A stretch of 64,000 bases of DNA, taken from NCBI RefSeq assembly GCF_021952865.1, contig NZ_CP040792.1:1674001-1738000 (forward strand). Direction: 5' to 3'. This DNA comes from Clavibacter californiensis. Its GTDB lineage: Bacteria > Actinomycetota > Actinomycetes > Actinomycetales > Microbacteriaceae. Below, in pieces: positions 48,703 to 58,256 of the stretch. Numbering within the stretch: position 1 is the stretch's first letter; each line of letters starts with the position of its first letter. Made by a program: the position numbers and the translations under genes. Below the pieces are notes generated by a model that searched no databases, was not told the origin of the DNA, and saw nothing but the letters and a program-made list of their open reading frames with translations.

Positions 48703-49851
48703 ATGGCATCCGGACGACACGCACGACAGATCAGCTCCCTCCTCCTCCTCCTCCTCGCCGGCGTCGCCGTCGGCATGACCGCGTGCGCGCCGCAGGGCGC
48801 CACCAACACCGGCTCGGGCGACGGCGGGGACACCGCTGCCGGCACCGAGTGCAACGTCGGCATCTCGATGCCGACCCGCAGCCTCGAGCGCTGGATCAAC
48901 GACGGCGAGGGCCTCAAGACCAAGCTCGAGGGCGATGACTGCACCGTCGACCTCCAGTACGCCGACAACAAGACAGACGCGCAGATCAGCCAGATCCAGA
49001 ACCAGGTCGCCGGCGGCGCCAAGATCCTCGTGGTCGCGGCCGTCGACGGCAAGACGCTGGGACCTGCCCTCGAGGACGCGAAGAGCCAGGGCGTCACCGT
49101 CATCGCCTACGACCGCCTCATCAACGGCACCGAGGCCGTCGACTACTACGCCACCTTCGACAACTACAAGGTCGGCCAGCTCCAGGGCGAGTTCATCAAG
49201 GACCAGCTGAAGCTGGACACCGCGACCGGCCCCATCACGATGGAGCCCTTCGCCGGCAGCCCCGACGACAACAACGCCGGCTTCTTCTTCGGCGGCGCGT
49301 GGGACGTCCTCCAGCCCTACGTCGAGAGCGGCAAGCTGACCGTGCCCTCGGGCAAGTCGCCGGCCACGAGCGCCGACTGGCAGGCCATCGGCATCCTCGG
49401 CTGGGGATCCGACGACGCGCAGGCCGAGATGGACAACCGCCTGCAGTCGTTCTACACGGGCGGCCAGAAGGTCCAGGTCGTGCTCTCGCCCAACGACAGC
49501 CTCGCGCTCGGCATCGAGGCGTCGCTCGCGAGCGCCGGCTACGCGCCCGGCGCCGACTGGCCCGTCATCACCGGCCAGGACGCCGACAAGGCGAACGTGC
49601 AGGCGATCCTCGCGGACAAGCAGTCCATGACCGTCTGGAAGGACACCCGGGCGCTCGGCGACCAGGTCCAGAAGATGATCGGCGAGATAGTCGCGGGCGA
49701 CGAGGTCACCGTCAACGACACCGAGTCGTACGACAACGGCAAGAAGGTCGTCCCGTCGTTCCTCCTCGACCCGCAGGTGGTCGTCAAGGACGACGTGCAG
49801 TCCGTGCTCATCGACTCCGGCTTCCTCACGGCGTCCGACGTCGGCCTGTAG
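48703..49851 (+). CDS. sugar ABC transporter substrate-binding lipoprotein (ChvE-like)
   Basis: 382 residues. The signal SSLLLLLLAGVAVGMTAC ends in a lipobox Cys. The mature part is a type I periplasmic-binding fold: NVGISMPTRSLERWINDGEGLKTKLE, YADNKTDAQISQIQNQVAGGAKILVVAAVDG, VIAYDRLINGTEAVDYYATFDNYKVGQLQGEFI, SPNDSLALGIEASLASAG, ITGQDADKANVQAILADKQSMTVWKDTR. This layout matches ChvE/multiple-sugar binding proteins (xylose, arabinose, galactose). A 20-bp hairpin follows the stop codon, probably to raise its level over the other subunits. Confidence 0.93.
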   Translation: MASGRHARQISSLLLLLLAGVAVGMTACAPQGATNTGSGDGGDTAAGTECNVGISMPTRSLERWINDGEGLKTKLEGDDCTVDLQYADNKTDAQISQIQNQVAGGAKILVVAAVDGKTLGPALEDAKSQGVTVIAYDRLINGTEAVDYYATFDNYKVGQLQGEFIKDQLKLDTATGPITMEPFAGSPDDNNAGFFFGGAWDVLQPYVESGKLTVPSGKSPATSADWQAIGILGWGSDDAQAEMDNRLQSFYTGGQKVQVVLSPNDSLALGIEASLASAGYAPGADWPVITGQDADKANVQAILADKQSMTVWKDTRALGDQVQKMIGEIVAGDEVTVNDTESYDNGKKVVPSFLLDPQVVVKDDVQSVLIDSGFLTASDVGL

Positions 49852-49859
49852 CCCGACCC

Positions 49860-49904
49860 GCGGCCGACGGGCGCCCGGCACCACGCCGGGCGCCCGTCGG
49901 CCGC
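49860..49904 (+). terminator. 20-bp hairpin between binding-protein and ATPase genes
   Basis: Perfect 20-bp stem (49860-49879 with 49885-49904), loop ACCAC, eight bases after the stop codon. It lies inside the operon, so it is likely a partial terminator or 3'-end stabiliser giving more binding protein than transporter. Confidence 0.7.
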
Positions 49905-49974
49905 GCATCCGTCTCCACCCGGCGCGCGCCGATCCGACGCGCGCCACCGACCCGAACGGGAACCAGGAGCAGCA

Positions 49975-51519
49975 ATGGACGACGTCATCCTGCAGATGAC
50001 CGGCATCGTCAAGGAGTTCACGGGCGTGCGCGCCCTCGACGGCGTGGACGTCACCGTCCGCCGCGGCGAGGTGCACGCCGTCTGCGGCGAGAACGGCGCG
50101 GGCAAGTCGACGCTGATGAAGGTGCTCAGCGGCGTGTACCCGCACGGCTCCTACGAGGGCACGATCACGATCGACGGCCGCGAGGTCCGCTACGGATCCA
50201 TCAACGACAGCGAGCGCGACGGGGTGGTCATCATCCACCAGGAGCTCGCGCTCAGCCCCTACCTCTCCATCGCCGAGAACATCTTCCTCGGCAACGAGAT
50301 GTCGCGCGGCGGCGTCATCGACTGGAACAGGACGAACCTCGAGGCCGTCAAGCTGCTGAGGCGCGTGGGGCTCGACGAGAACCCGGCGACGCGCGTGCTC
50401 GAGCTCGGCGTCGGCAAGCAGCAGCTCGTGGAGATCGCGAAGGCGCTCTCCAAGGAGGTGAAGCTCCTGATCCTCGACGAGCCGACCGCCGCGCTCAACG
50501 ACGACGACTCCGCGCACCTGCTGGGCCTCATCCGCCTGCTGCGCGACGACGGCATCACGAGCATCATCATCAGCCACAAGCTCAACGAGATCCGGGCCAT
50601 CGCGGACGACGTCACCGTCATCCGCGACGGCAAGACCATCGAGACGTTCCCCGTCACCGACTCGGACGAGATCGAGACGCGCATCATCCGCGCGATGGTC
50701 GGCCGGCCGCTCGATGCGCAGTTCCCGCCGCGGGATCCGCACATCGGCGAGGAGAAGCTCCGCGTCGAGGGCTGGACCGTGCACCACCCCGTCGACGTCG
50801 ACCGGATCGTCGTCGACGACGCGTCCTTCACCGTCCGCGCGGGCGAGGTCGTCGGGTTCGCCGGCCTCATGGGAGCGGGCCGCACCGAGCTCGCGATGAG
50901 CATCTTCGGGCGCTCGTACGGCACCGGCATCACCGGCCGGATCTTCAAGGACGGCAAGGAGATCCGCACCCGCACCGTGAGCGAGGCCATCAAGAACGGC
51001 ATCGCGTACGCGACGGAGGACCGGAAGCGCTACGGGTTGAACCTCATCGGCAGCATCACGGTGAACGTCTCGGCCGCCGCGCTCTCGAAGCTCGTCCGGC
51101 TCGGCGTGATCGACCGGCACCGCGAGTACGCGGTCGCCGACGACTACCGCAAGAGGATGAACATCAAGACGCCCGACGTCTCGGGGGTCGTCGGCAAGCT
51201 GTCCGGCGGCAACCAGCAGAAGGTCGTGCTCAGCAAGTGGATCTACTCGGGTCCCGACGTCCTCATCCTCGACGAGCCCACCCGCGGCATCGACGTGGGG
51301 GCGAAGTACGAGATCTACAGCATCATCAACCAGCTCGCGGCCGAGGGGAAAGCGGTCATCGTCATCTCCTCCGAGCTGCCCGAGCTCATCGGCCTCTCGG
51401 ACCGGATCTACACGATCGCCGAGGGGCGGCTCACCGCGGAGGTCTCCCGGGCCGACGCGACACAGGAGGAGCTGATGCGGCACATGACCGCCAGCCGGAA
51501 GTCAGGAGTCGACCAGTGA
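49975..51519 (+). CDS. sugar ABC transporter ATP-binding protein (MmsA/GguA/XylG-like)
   Basis: 514 residues with two ABC domains. Domain 1 has Walker [19 protein letters not shown]-loop [21 protein letters not shown] and Walker [13 protein letters not shown]. Domain 2 has the degenerate [16 protein letters not shown], signature [15 protein letters not shown] and [20 protein letters not shown], the pattern for sugar importers of the CUT2 class. AGGAG precedes the ATG. It overlaps the permease gene (GTGA). Confidence 0.96.
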   Translation: MDDVILQMTGIVKEFTGVRALDGVDVTVRRGEVHAVCGENGAGKSTLMKVLSGVYPHGSYEGTITIDGREVRYGSINDSERDGVVIIHQELALSPYLSIAENIFLGNEMSRGGVIDWNRTNLEAVKLLRRVGLDENPATRVLELGVGKQQLVEIAKALSKEVKLLILDEPTAALNDDDSAHLLGLIRLLRDDGITSIIISHKLNEIRAIADDVTVIRDGKTIETFPVTDSDEIETRIIRAMVGRPLDAQFPPRDPHIGEEKLRVEGWTVHHPVDVDRIVVDDASFTVRAGEVVGFAGLMGAGRTELAMSIFGRSYGTGITGRIFKDGKEIRTRTVSEAIKNGIAYATEDRKRYGLNLIGSITVNVSAAALSKLVRLGVIDRHREYAVADDYRKRMNIKTPDVSGVVGKLSGGNQQKVVLSKWIYSGPDVLILDEPTRGIDVGAKYEIYSIINQLAAEGKAVIVISSELPELIGLSDRIYTIAEGRLTAEVSRADATQEELMRHMTASRKSGVDQ

Positions 51520-52724
51520 CCGTCACCGCCGAGCAGGCCACATCGCCGAACGCGCCCGCGCCCGACGGCGTGAAGACGCGCAAGCGCCGCCGCATCGACC
51601 TCCGCCAGTACGGGATCCTCGCGGCGCTGGCCGTGATCATCCTGCTGTTCCAGATCCTCACGGAGGGGCGGCTGCTCTACCCGGGCAACGTCGCGAACCT
51701 CATCCAGCAGAACGCGTACGTGCTGATCCTCGCGATGGGCATGGTCATCGTGATCATCGCGGGCCACATCGACCTGTCGGTGGGCTCGGTCGTCGCGACC
51801 GTCGGCGCCGTGGCCGCGCTCAGCATGAACGAGTGGGGGCTGCCGTGGGGGACCGCGGTCGTGCTGTCGCTCGTGGTCGGCGCGCTCATCGGCGCGTGGC
51901 AGGGCTTCTGGGTGGCGTTCGTCGGGATCCCGGCGTTCATCGTCACGCTCGCGGGCATGCTCGTCTTCCGCGGCGTCGCGCTCGTGCTGCTCACCGGCGG
52001 CACGATCTCGGGCCTCCCGGCCGAGTTCAACTCCATCGGATCCGGCAACCTGCCGACCACCGGTGCGCCCGACCTCCTCACGCTCGGGATCGGCGCGCTC
52101 GTGTCGGTCGCGCTCGTGGTGCAGCAGCTGCGCAGCCGCGCGACGCTCCGCAAGCTCGAGCTGCCGCGCGAGCGGGGCGTCTCGTTCTGGATCCGCACCG
52201 CCATCGCCGTCTTCGCGATCATGTACCTCTGCTACCTGCTGGCGTACAACCGCGGGACGCCGATCATCCTGATCATCCTGGCGACGCTCGTGCTGCTCTA
52301 CTCGTTCCTCCTCACGCGCACGGTGTTCGGCCGGCACGTGTACGCGATGGGCGGCAACCTGTTCGCCGCGATGATGTCGGGCGTCAAGACCCGCTGGGTC
52401 AACTTCTTCATCTTCGTGAACATGGGCCTGCTCGCGGGGCTCGCGGGCGTCGTCAGCACGGCGCGCGCCGGATCCGCGGTGGCCTCGGCCGGTCAGAGCT
52501 TCGAGCTCGACGCGATCGCCGCGGTGTTCATCGGCGGCGCCGCGGTGCAGGGCGGCGTCGGCACGGTGGTCGGCGCGGTGATCGGCGGCCTCGTGATGGG
52601 CGTGCTCAACCAGGGCCTGTCGATCCTGTCGGTCGACGCGGCGTGGCAGCAGGTCATCAAGGGCCTGGTGCTGCTCCTCGCGGTCGCCTTCGACGTCTAC
52701 AGCAAGCGCCGCTCCGGGCGCTGA
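51516..52724 (+). CDS. sugar ABC transporter permease (MmsB/GguB/XylH-like)
   Basis: 402 residues, GTG start overlapping the ATPase stop codon. It is a BPD_transp_2 permease: [145 protein letters not shown]. The middle cytosolic insertion ([19 protein letters not shown]) is a feature of the GguB/XylH group. A 15-bp terminator hairpin follows. Confidence 0.95.
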   Translation: MTVTAEQATSPNAPAPDGVKTRKRRRIDLRQYGILAALAVIILLFQILTEGRLLYPGNVANLIQQNAYVLILAMGMVIVIIAGHIDLSVGSVVATVGAVAALSMNEWGLPWGTAVVLSLVVGALIGAWQGFWVAFVGIPAFIVTLAGMLVFRGVALVLLTGGTISGLPAEFNSIGSGNLPTTGAPDLLTLGIGALVSVALVVQQLRSRATLRKLELPRERGVSFWIRTAIAVFAIMYLCYLLAYNRGTPIILIILATLVLLYSFLLTRTVFGRHVYAMGGNLFAAMMSGVKTRWVNFFIFVNMGLLAGLAGVVSTARAGSAVASAGQSFELDAIAAVFIGGAAVQGGVGTVVGAVIGGLVMGVLNQGLSILSVDAAWQQVIKGLVLLLAVAFDVYSKRRSGR

Positions 52725-52746
52725 CCCGCGACGCGGCACGACTCCC

Positions 52747-52783
52747 GGCCCGGCCGCTCCCTCACGCGGGGAGCGGCCGGGCC
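52747..52783 (+). terminator. terminator of the sugar transporter operon
   Basis: Perfect 15-bp stem (52747-52761 with 52769-52783), seven-base loop, 22 bases after the permease stop codon. Confidence 0.7.
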
Positions 52784-52845
52784 CTCCGTCGTCCGGGTGG
52801 GGGCGGATCGCACGCCGCATCGCGCGCGGCTGCCAGCCTCGGGGG

Positions 52846-53130
52846 ATGGGACACGGACCGTACGGCGCGCTGTCGCGCGATGAGGTGGCCGGACGCCTGG
52901 CCGAGGGATGCGCGTGGCGCATCTCCTGGTGCTCCGGCGGACGTCTCCCGGACGCGCGCGGCGTCGGACGGACGCTCCCGGACGGCGTGCTCGAGAGGGT
53001 CCCGTCGCCGGCGAAGCTCCGCGGGGGCATCCTGCCCTCGGGACGCAACTGGATGCTGGTCGTCGAGCGCGAGGAGGCCGGCCGGCCGGTGCTCCTCTTC
53101 GACGAGGGCCCCGAGCACCGGCACGTCTGA
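52846..53130 (+). CDS. small hypothetical protein
   Basis: 94 residues. The sequence is compact with two Cys and ends MLVVEREEAGRPVLLFDEGPEHRHV, plausible for a small folded protein; no domain is recognised. CAGCCT lies six bases before the ATG, similar to but weaker than the leaderless -10 elements elsewhere. The stop codon is directly adjacent to that of the convergent SipW gene. Codon use is backbone-like, which favours a real gene. Confidence 0.55.
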   Translation: MGHGPYGALSRDEVAGRLAEGCAWRISWCSGGRLPDARGVGRTLPDGVLERVPSPAKLRGGILPSGRNWMLVVEREEAGRPVLLFDEGPEHRHV

Positions 53131-53931
53131 TCAGCCGCGGTGGCGTCCCCGGGGTCGGACGGCCGCCGGGCTCGGTTCGGCCGCGTCGACGCCCGGGTGC
53201 GACGGATCCATGCGGGCTGCCTCGGCGACGCCCGCCGACATGGCGTCGGAGTGCACGTGGTCGCCCTCCGCCACGACGTCCGCCGCGGCGGAGGCGGTGC
53301 GCCTCCGGCGGGTCTGCACGGCGCCCGTGATGATCGTCACCGCCGCGTAGGCGAGGAGCGCGACCGCCGCGGCGGGGATGATCCAGCCGCGCGCCTGCCC
53401 GTTCACGGCCTGGTTCGCCCAGCCGACGAGCGGCACCGAGTACCAGACCTCGCCCTGGATCTGCCCGGGCGTCACGGGCAGCGAGTCGGGCGACGCGTTG
53501 TTGTCGCCCGAGAAGGTGAACGAGCGCGTGCCGTCGGAGGCGGACGAGATGGCGGTGATCCGGTGGGTGATGACGGCGGGGTCGCCCGAGCGGATCTGGT
53601 AGGTCGCGACGTCGCCGACCTCCAGGGCGTCGGGGTCGACGGGCCGCACCACGATGAGCGTGCCGGGCGGGAGCGTCGGCTCCATCGACTGCGTGAGGAT
53701 CGTCAGCGGCACGGATCCGGAGACCTTTGGCACCACGAGCAGCACGGCCGCGAGCGCGATGACGAGCAGCAGGATCCCGACGCTGAGGCCCACGGCAGCC
53801 GAGCGCGCGAGCTGCGCGACACCGCCGCGGGACCGGGTGCCGGCCTCGGGCTCGACGGGGGCGAGGTCGTCCGCGGAGCGCCCGAGGGCGTCGGCGTGCC
53901 GTGCGCGTCGGCGGGGGAGGAGGAGGGGCAT
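53131..53931 (-). CDS. signal peptidase I of the SipW (ER) type
   Basis: 266 residues. A membrane helix at about 45-67 precedes LTILTQSMEPTLPPGTLIVV with nucleophile Ser82. The base is His123 in ITHRITAI, not Lys, and Asp143 lies in GDNN, the S26B/SipW arrangement. A second membrane helix (about 185-205) precedes a charged cytosolic tail. SipW enzymes cut the signal peptides of dedicated surface or matrix proteins. It is the last gene of a four-gene minus-strand cluster whose other three products have SipW-like signal regions, its probable substrates. Confidence 0.92.
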   Translation of the reverse strand: MPLLLPRRRARHADALGRSADDLAPVEPEAGTRSRGGVAQLARSAAVGLSVGILLLVIALAAVLLVVPKVSGSVPLTILTQSMEPTLPPGTLIVVRPVDPDALEVGDVATYQIRSGDPAVITHRITAISSASDGTRSFTFSGDNNASPDSLPVTPGQIQGEVWYSVPLVGWANQAVNGQARGWIIPAAAVALLAYAAVTIITGAVQTRRRRTASAAADVVAEGDHVHSDAMSAGVAEAARMDPSHPGVDAAEPSPAAVRPRGRHRG

Positions 53932-53961
53932 GGTCTGTCGTCCGGGTCGGGTCGGTCGGGA

Positions 53962-54864
53962 TCAGGAGCAGCGGAAGCCGCGCGCGCCGCTCTGCTGGAA
54001 GGCGACGACCGTGCCGTTGGCGACCTGGCGGACCTTCGCGCCGTTGCCGTCGAGGAGGTCGACGGAGACGGGCACCGTGCCGTCGGCCGCGAGCGTCGAC
54101 GGCACCTGGTCGCGCGTGATGGCGGCCTTGCCGTAGGAGCCCTGCGACGTGGCGATGCGCGTGCCGTTGACCATGACGCCGTAGTTCGAGCCGGAGGACG
54201 CGACCGAGGTGTCCCAGGCGACGAAGACGTACCAGTTCCCGTCCGTCGGCTCGCAGCGGAAGCCGCCGGTGACGGCGGGCGCGGGAGCGGTCTGCTTCGC
54301 GGCCGCGGTGTCGCGACCGGTCCAGCTGCCGGATCCCAGGACCGTCGTGAGCGTGGCCGTGACGGAGGCCGCGCCCTGGGGGAACGCGGTCGCGGTGGTG
54401 CGCACGCACCAGGTCGCCGAGGCGCCCGGGGACAGCGTCCCGGACAGCGTGGGCGGGACCACCCAGTTAGCGGCGGCGGCACCCGAGCCGACGGGGGTGC
54501 TGGCCGTGCAGCTCGAGCCGCTCGCCGCCCACGCGACGACGCGCACGTTGCGGGCGAAGTACTGGTCGTTCGTCGAGGAGGCGGGCGCCGTCATCGTGCC
54601 GGTCCACGAGTCGCGGGCGGATCCCGTGTTCGTGACGAGCACCGTCGCGGTGCGGCTGGGGCTCTGCGAGGTGAGCTCGCCCGCGAGGCGGTCGAAGCCG
54701 CTCTCCGTCACGGCGACCGTGGCGCTCTGCACGTTCGCGCTGGTGGACGTCGACGACGCCCAGAGCGCGTGGCCGGCGGTGGCGCCGATCCCGACGAGGA
54801 GGACGGTCAGGCCGACCAGGAGCGCGGCGTGCGCGCGGCGCCAGGGCCGCCGGGTGCGGCTCAC
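53962..54864 (-). CDS. exported protein with SipW-like signal region
   Basis: 300 residues, GTG start overlapping the upstream gene (GTGA). The signal AALLVGLTVLLVGIGATAGHALWASSTSTSANVQSATVAV has the ALW motif shared with the two upstream genes. The mature part is Ser/Thr/Ala-rich beta-sandwich-like sequence: a first unit with TATVLVTNTGSARDSW and a second, fibronectin-like unit (PAVTGGFRCEPTDGNWYVFVAWDTSV ... GYG) with a final Cys. Probably a minor subunit, cap or anchor of a surface fibre. No sortase motif is seen. Confidence 0.75.
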   Translation of the reverse strand: MSRTRRPWRRAHAALLVGLTVLLVGIGATAGHALWASSTSTSANVQSATVAVTESGFDRLAGELTSQSPSRTATVLVTNTGSARDSWTGTMTAPASSTNDQYFARNVRVVAWAASGSSCTASTPVGSGAAAANWVVPPTLSGTLSPGASATWCVRTTATAFPQGAASVTATLTTVLGSGSWTGRDTAAAKQTAPAPAVTGGFRCEPTDGNWYVFVAWDTSVASSGSNYGVMVNGTRIATSQGSYGKAAITRDQVPSTLAADGTVPVSVDLLDGNGAKVRQVANGTVVAFQQSGARGFRCS

Positions 54865-55463
54865 GGCTGCACCTGCGTGCCGACGAGGGCGAAGGCGAGC
54901 TGCGCGGTGGATCCCTGCACCGACTGCGGCGCGTCCGTGTCGAGCAGGACCTCGGTGCAGACGACCGCCGAGGCGCCGGGCTGGATGCGGACGAAGCCGT
55001 CGGGGGTGCGCAGCTGGCCGGGACGGCCGGAGTAGGTCGTGGCGCCGTGGACGCAGTCGGCGGCCGTCGCGACGGAGCCGAGGCGCAGCGAGAGCTCGCC
55101 CGGGAAGGCGCTGTTCGCGGACGTGCCTCGGGTCGAGATGGCCACGTCCAAGGCTATCGTCCCGGTGTTCTTCGCGGTGAAGGTGCCGAGGGTGCTCTGC
55201 CCGGGGAGGAGCTTCGAGGAGTCGAGGGCGGACTGCTGGGTGACGACGAGACCGCTCGTCCCGCTGGTGACGCTCGCGGGCTTCGTGCTGGCGGCGCCGT
55301 TCCAGAGGGCGTAGCTGCCGCCGGTGGCGGCGAGGGAGGCGACCACCACCGCGGTGAGGAGGCCGGTGGTGAGCCAGGCGGCGCGGAGGGGGCTGCGGCG
55401 CGCCGGTCGCGCGGAGCGACGGCCGTGCGCGGGACGCGGGGCGGGGGCCTCGTTCCTGCGCAT
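54861..55463 (-). CDS. exported protein with SipW-like signal region
   Basis: 200 residues. A long basic Arg/Pro-rich N-terminus (about 27 residues) precedes WLTTGLLTAVVVASLAATGGSYALWNGAASTKPASVTSG, again with the ALWN box after the hydrophobic core. The mature part has TLGTFTAKNTGTIALDVAIST, a TasA/camelysin-like strand pattern, and two Cys. Family not firmly recognised. It lies between the probable major subunit and the 54864 gene and is translationally coupled to the latter. Confidence 0.75.
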   Translation of the reverse strand: MRRNEAPAPRPAHGRRSARPARRSPLRAAWLTTGLLTAVVVASLAATGGSYALWNGAASTKPASVTSGTSGLVVTQQSALDSSKLLPGQSTLGTFTAKNTGTIALDVAISTRGTSANSAFPGELSLRLGSVATAADCVHGATTYSGRPGQLRTPDGFVRIQPGASAVVCTEVLLDTDAPQSVQGSTAQLAFALVGTQVQP

Positions 55464-55522
55464 GTCGTCCTCGTTCCGGTGGTGGTGGTGGGTGATGCGG
55501 TGGTGCGGTGATGGGGTGGAGC

Positions 55523-55557
55523 CCCCTCCCCGCGGGCGACGTCACCGCGGGGAGGGG
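55523..55557 (-). terminator. hairpin between first and second genes of the SipW cluster
   Basis: Perfect 13-bp stem (55523-55535 with 55545-55557), nine-base loop, 12 bases after the stop codon of the first gene. Expected to attenuate transcription so that the first exported protein is made in excess. Confidence 0.65.
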
Positions 55558-55568
55558 AGACAGGGCGA

Positions 55569-56114
55569 CTAGATCGCGCGCTGGGTGAGCGTGAAGGCGA
55601 GCTTGTCGAAGGAGAGCGTGCCGTTCTGGCCGGTCGTCGCGGTGGAGGGGAAGGTCACCGTGAGGACAACGTTCACCTTGGAGGCGGACGTGGAGGGCTT
55701 GACCGTGAAGGTGTTCGCGGCGCTGGCGGGGGTGATGCTCGCGTCGGTCGAGGTGACGTCGAGCTTGGTGGTGATGGCGGCCTTGAGCGCCGCGTCGCCC
55801 GTGATGGAGACGGGGTTGTAGGTGAGGTCCGCGGCGAGCGAGTCGCCGGTCGCCGTGACGGTCAGGGCGCTCGTGTACTGGAGGACGTTGCCCGGGACGA
55901 TGCGGTACGTAGCCGGGTCGATGACCTTGCTGCCGCCGTTGGTGATGTCGGTCCAGACGCCCGCGGTGTCGGCGGAGAGGGCCAGGTTGCCGGAGGAGAC
56001 GCTGGAGGCGGCGACCGTGGCGTTGGCGTTCCACAGCGCGAAGCTGCCGGCGCCGCCGAGGAGGAGGACGATTCCGGCGGCACCTGCGACGGCACCGGAG
56101 ACGATCTTGTTCAT
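55569..56114 (-). CDS. alternate-type signal peptide exported protein (probable major subunit)
   Basis: 181 residues. MNKIVSGAVAGAAGIVLLLGG, then AGSFALWNANATVAASSVSSGNLAL, is the 'alternate signal' pattern (TIGR04089-like) that accompanies SipW peptidases in actinobacteria. The mature chain is an Ala/Thr/Ser-rich all-beta protein without Cys, resembling TasA/camelysin-type secreted matrix proteins in size and composition. It is first in the cluster and followed by a hairpin, consistent with high expression. It may form surface fibres; that is inferred. Confidence 0.82.
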   Translation of the reverse strand: MNKIVSGAVAGAAGIVLLLGGAGSFALWNANATVAASSVSSGNLALSADTAGVWTDITNGGSKVIDPATYRIVPGNVLQYTSALTVTATGDSLAADLTYNPVSITGDAALKAAITTKLDVTSTDASITPASAANTFTVKPSTSASKVNVVLTVTFPSTATTGQNGTLSFDKLAFTLTQRAI

Positions 56115-56473
56115 GGGGATTCCTGTTCTCTCGCGCGGTTGTTCCGCGCATGCTGTGGGGGAGGCGTCGGGTGGGTGTCCCGTCGGTCGTCTCCGGTCCC
56201 GCATCGGCGCCTCAGCAGCGCTCCCGCGGTGTCGTACCGGTGTTCGTTCGACATGCATCACTCTGACGGAGCGGTCTCAAGCCACCCGCTGGCAATCCGC
56301 AAGTCCCCCCGAGCTTTGCCGCAAGCCCGCCCCGGCGTCGGCTCAAGGCCGGGCCGGCTGTCCGCGGACGGTCCGGCCGGATCCGCGCGGCGGCGCGGTC
56401 GCTGCCTGCGCAGGTCCCTCGGTCTAGGCTCGGGCCACCGCGTCCACAGACGGCGGACCGAGGAGGGACGCGC
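56115..56473. other. divergent intergenic region, SipW cluster / histidine kinase
   Basis: About 360 bases without a convincing gene. The right part carries TAGGCT as the kinase -10. For the minus-strand cluster no confident -10/-35 pair is seen; a TTGAGA near 56280 (minus strand) is only a weak -35 candidate. The long leader could hold regulatory RNA structure, but no known riboswitch is recognised. Confidence 0.5.
56425..56430 (+). promoter_or_regulatory. -10 of the histidine kinase gene
   Basis: TAGGCT, 43 bases before the ATG; GAGGAGG provides the ribosome-binding site in between. Confidence 0.4.
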
Positions 56474-58120
56474 ATGACCTCTCCCGTCCTCGCGGCCCGG
56501 TCGTCGGCGGACGCGCGGCGCAGGCGCGGGTCCACCCGCGCGCAGGTCCCGTTCCTCCTCAGCTGCGCCGTCGTCGCGGTCGTCGTCGCCGTCGTCGACC
56601 CGGCCATCGAGCTCGACGTCTGGTTCGCCGTCGCCGTCGCCATGGTGCTGGCCGGCTCGGTGCTCGCCGTCGTGGTCGCGAGCACCCGGATCCCGTCCGC
56701 CGTCCTCATCGCGGTGCCGGCGCTCGACCTGCTCGCGGTGGCGTCCATCCGCGATGCGACGGTCGCCACCCTCCCCGCGGCGGCGCTGCTCGTGATCTTC
56801 CCGCTCCTCTGGCTCGTGTTCGGCTTCCCTTCGGGCGGCGTCCCCGTCGCCGTCGCGGGCGCGCTCGCCATCACCGTGTTCCCCCTGCTCCGCGAGGGCG
56901 GGTTCCCCGAGACGAGCTCCGGGTGGGCGGATCTCGTCGGCGGCCTCCTCCTCACCGCCCTGCTGGTCGGCGCGGCGGCGCAGGCCGCGGCCACGCAGCG
57001 CCGGGATCAGCGCGAGCTCGCCGAGGCGACGGCGGCCCAGGCCCGGCTCCTCGCGGAGTCGCGCGAGCAGACGGCGACCATCCGCGACGTCGCGGACGCC
57101 GTCGACGTGGGCATCGTCTTCTTCGACGCCGACGACCGGCCCGTGATCCGCAACGCGGCGGTCCGCACGCTCCTTCACATCGCGGGCTACGACCACGAGA
57201 CCGGCATGGCGACGTCCGTCTACGGGGCCGATCGCGTCACGCCCGTCGCGCGCGAGGGCAGGATCCTGATGGAGGCGGTGTACGCCGACAAGGTGCACGG
57301 GCCCGTCTACTGGGTGGGGGAGCCCGGCAACCAGCGCGCCCTCGTGCTCTCCGTCCGACCGATCGGCCGCCGGCCCGGCCAGCTCGCGGGCACCGTGCTC
57401 GGGGCGTACGACGTCACCGACCTCGCCCAGGCCGTCCAGGTGCGCGACGAGTTCCTGGCGACCGTGTCGCACGAGCTGCGGACGCCGCTCACAAGCATCG
57501 TCGGCTACCTCGACCTGCTCGACGAGCTGCACGACCCCGCCGAGCTGGGCATCCAGGAGGAGCTCGCCGTCATCCAGCGGAACGTGGCGCAGCTGTCGAG
57601 CATCATCGGCTCGCTGCTCGAGGGCGCCGACCACGCGCCCGACCTCCGTCGCGCACCGGTCGACCTGACGGCGCTCGTCGACGCCGTCGTGCGGCCAGCC
57701 GCCGCGCGGGCCGCCCAGCGCGGCCTGGTGCTCGAGGCCAGGCTCGAGCCCGGGATCGCGCTGGACGGCGACGCGGATCGGCTGACGCAGGTCGTCGAGG
57801 CGCTCGTCTCGAACGCGCTCCTCTTCACCCCATCCGGCCGGATAGACGTGGCCGTCGTCACCGAGGGGGACGACGCCGTGATCTCGGTGGTCGACACGGG
57901 CGTCGGCCTCAGCGAGGAGGACCAGCAGCACGTGTTCGACCGCTTCTTCCGCGCGCAGTCGGCCAGGGACGGCGCCGTCCCCGGTGTCGGCCTGGGCCTC
58001 TCCATCGCCGAGCGCACCGTCAGGGCGCACGGCGGACGCGTGCGCATCGCGAGCCGCCTCGGCCACGGCACGCGCGTGGTCGCGACCCTCCCGCGGGGCG
58101 GCGACGCGGGCGGCTCCTAG
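56474..58120 (+). CDS. orphan sensor histidine kinase (HisKA/HATPase, PAS-like domain)
   Basis: 548 residues. Five or so membrane helices span about 25-175; a coiled linker follows, then a PAS-like domain (about 205-310, VADAVDVGIVFFDADDRPVIRNAAV). The HisKA domain has EFLATVSHELRTPLTSIVGYLDLL with His333. HATPase_c shows VSNALLFTPSG, VVDTGVGLSEEDQQHVFDRFFRAQ and GVGLGLSIAERTVRAHGG. No response regulator gene is adjacent, so the partner is elsewhere. It diverges from the SipW cluster. Confidence 0.92.
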   Translation: MTSPVLAARSSADARRRRGSTRAQVPFLLSCAVVAVVVAVVDPAIELDVWFAVAVAMVLAGSVLAVVVASTRIPSAVLIAVPALDLLAVASIRDATVATLPAAALLVIFPLLWLVFGFPSGGVPVAVAGALAITVFPLLREGGFPETSSGWADLVGGLLLTALLVGAAAQAAATQRRDQRELAEATAAQARLLAESREQTATIRDVADAVDVGIVFFDADDRPVIRNAAVRTLLHIAGYDHETGMATSVYGADRVTPVAREGRILMEAVYADKVHGPVYWVGEPGNQRALVLSVRPIGRRPGQLAGTVLGAYDVTDLAQAVQVRDEFLATVSHELRTPLTSIVGYLDLLDELHDPAELGIQEELAVIQRNVAQLSSIIGSLLEGADHAPDLRRAPVDLTALVDAVVRPAAARAAQRGLVLEARLEPGIALDGDADRLTQVVEALVSNALLFTPSGRIDVAVVTEGDDAVISVVDTGVGLSEEDQQHVFDRFFRAQSARDGAVPGVGLGLSIAERTVRAHGGRVRIASRLGHGTRVVATLPRGGDAGGS

Positions 58121-58190
58121 CCCTCCTCATAGCCGATGGCAAGGCCGACGGGCGAATCGGCAGATCCCGCGACCGCCGCCTAGACTCGGC

Positions 58191-58196
58191 CGGTCG
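58191..58196 (+). promoter_or_regulatory. -10 of the BCCT transporter gene
   Basis: TAGACT, about 60 bases before the ATG at 58257; CAGGAG lies in the leader. Confidence 0.4.
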
Positions 58197-58256
58197 CTCG
58201 CCGGACCCCTGCGGGCGATGCCCAGGAATCCGAGCCCACAGGAGCCCATCCCCTCC

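Noticed and set aside
47269-51483. Long minus-strand open frame across the sugar transporter genes
   Set aside because: Antisense shadow of the binding-protein and ATPase genes; no recognisable domain.
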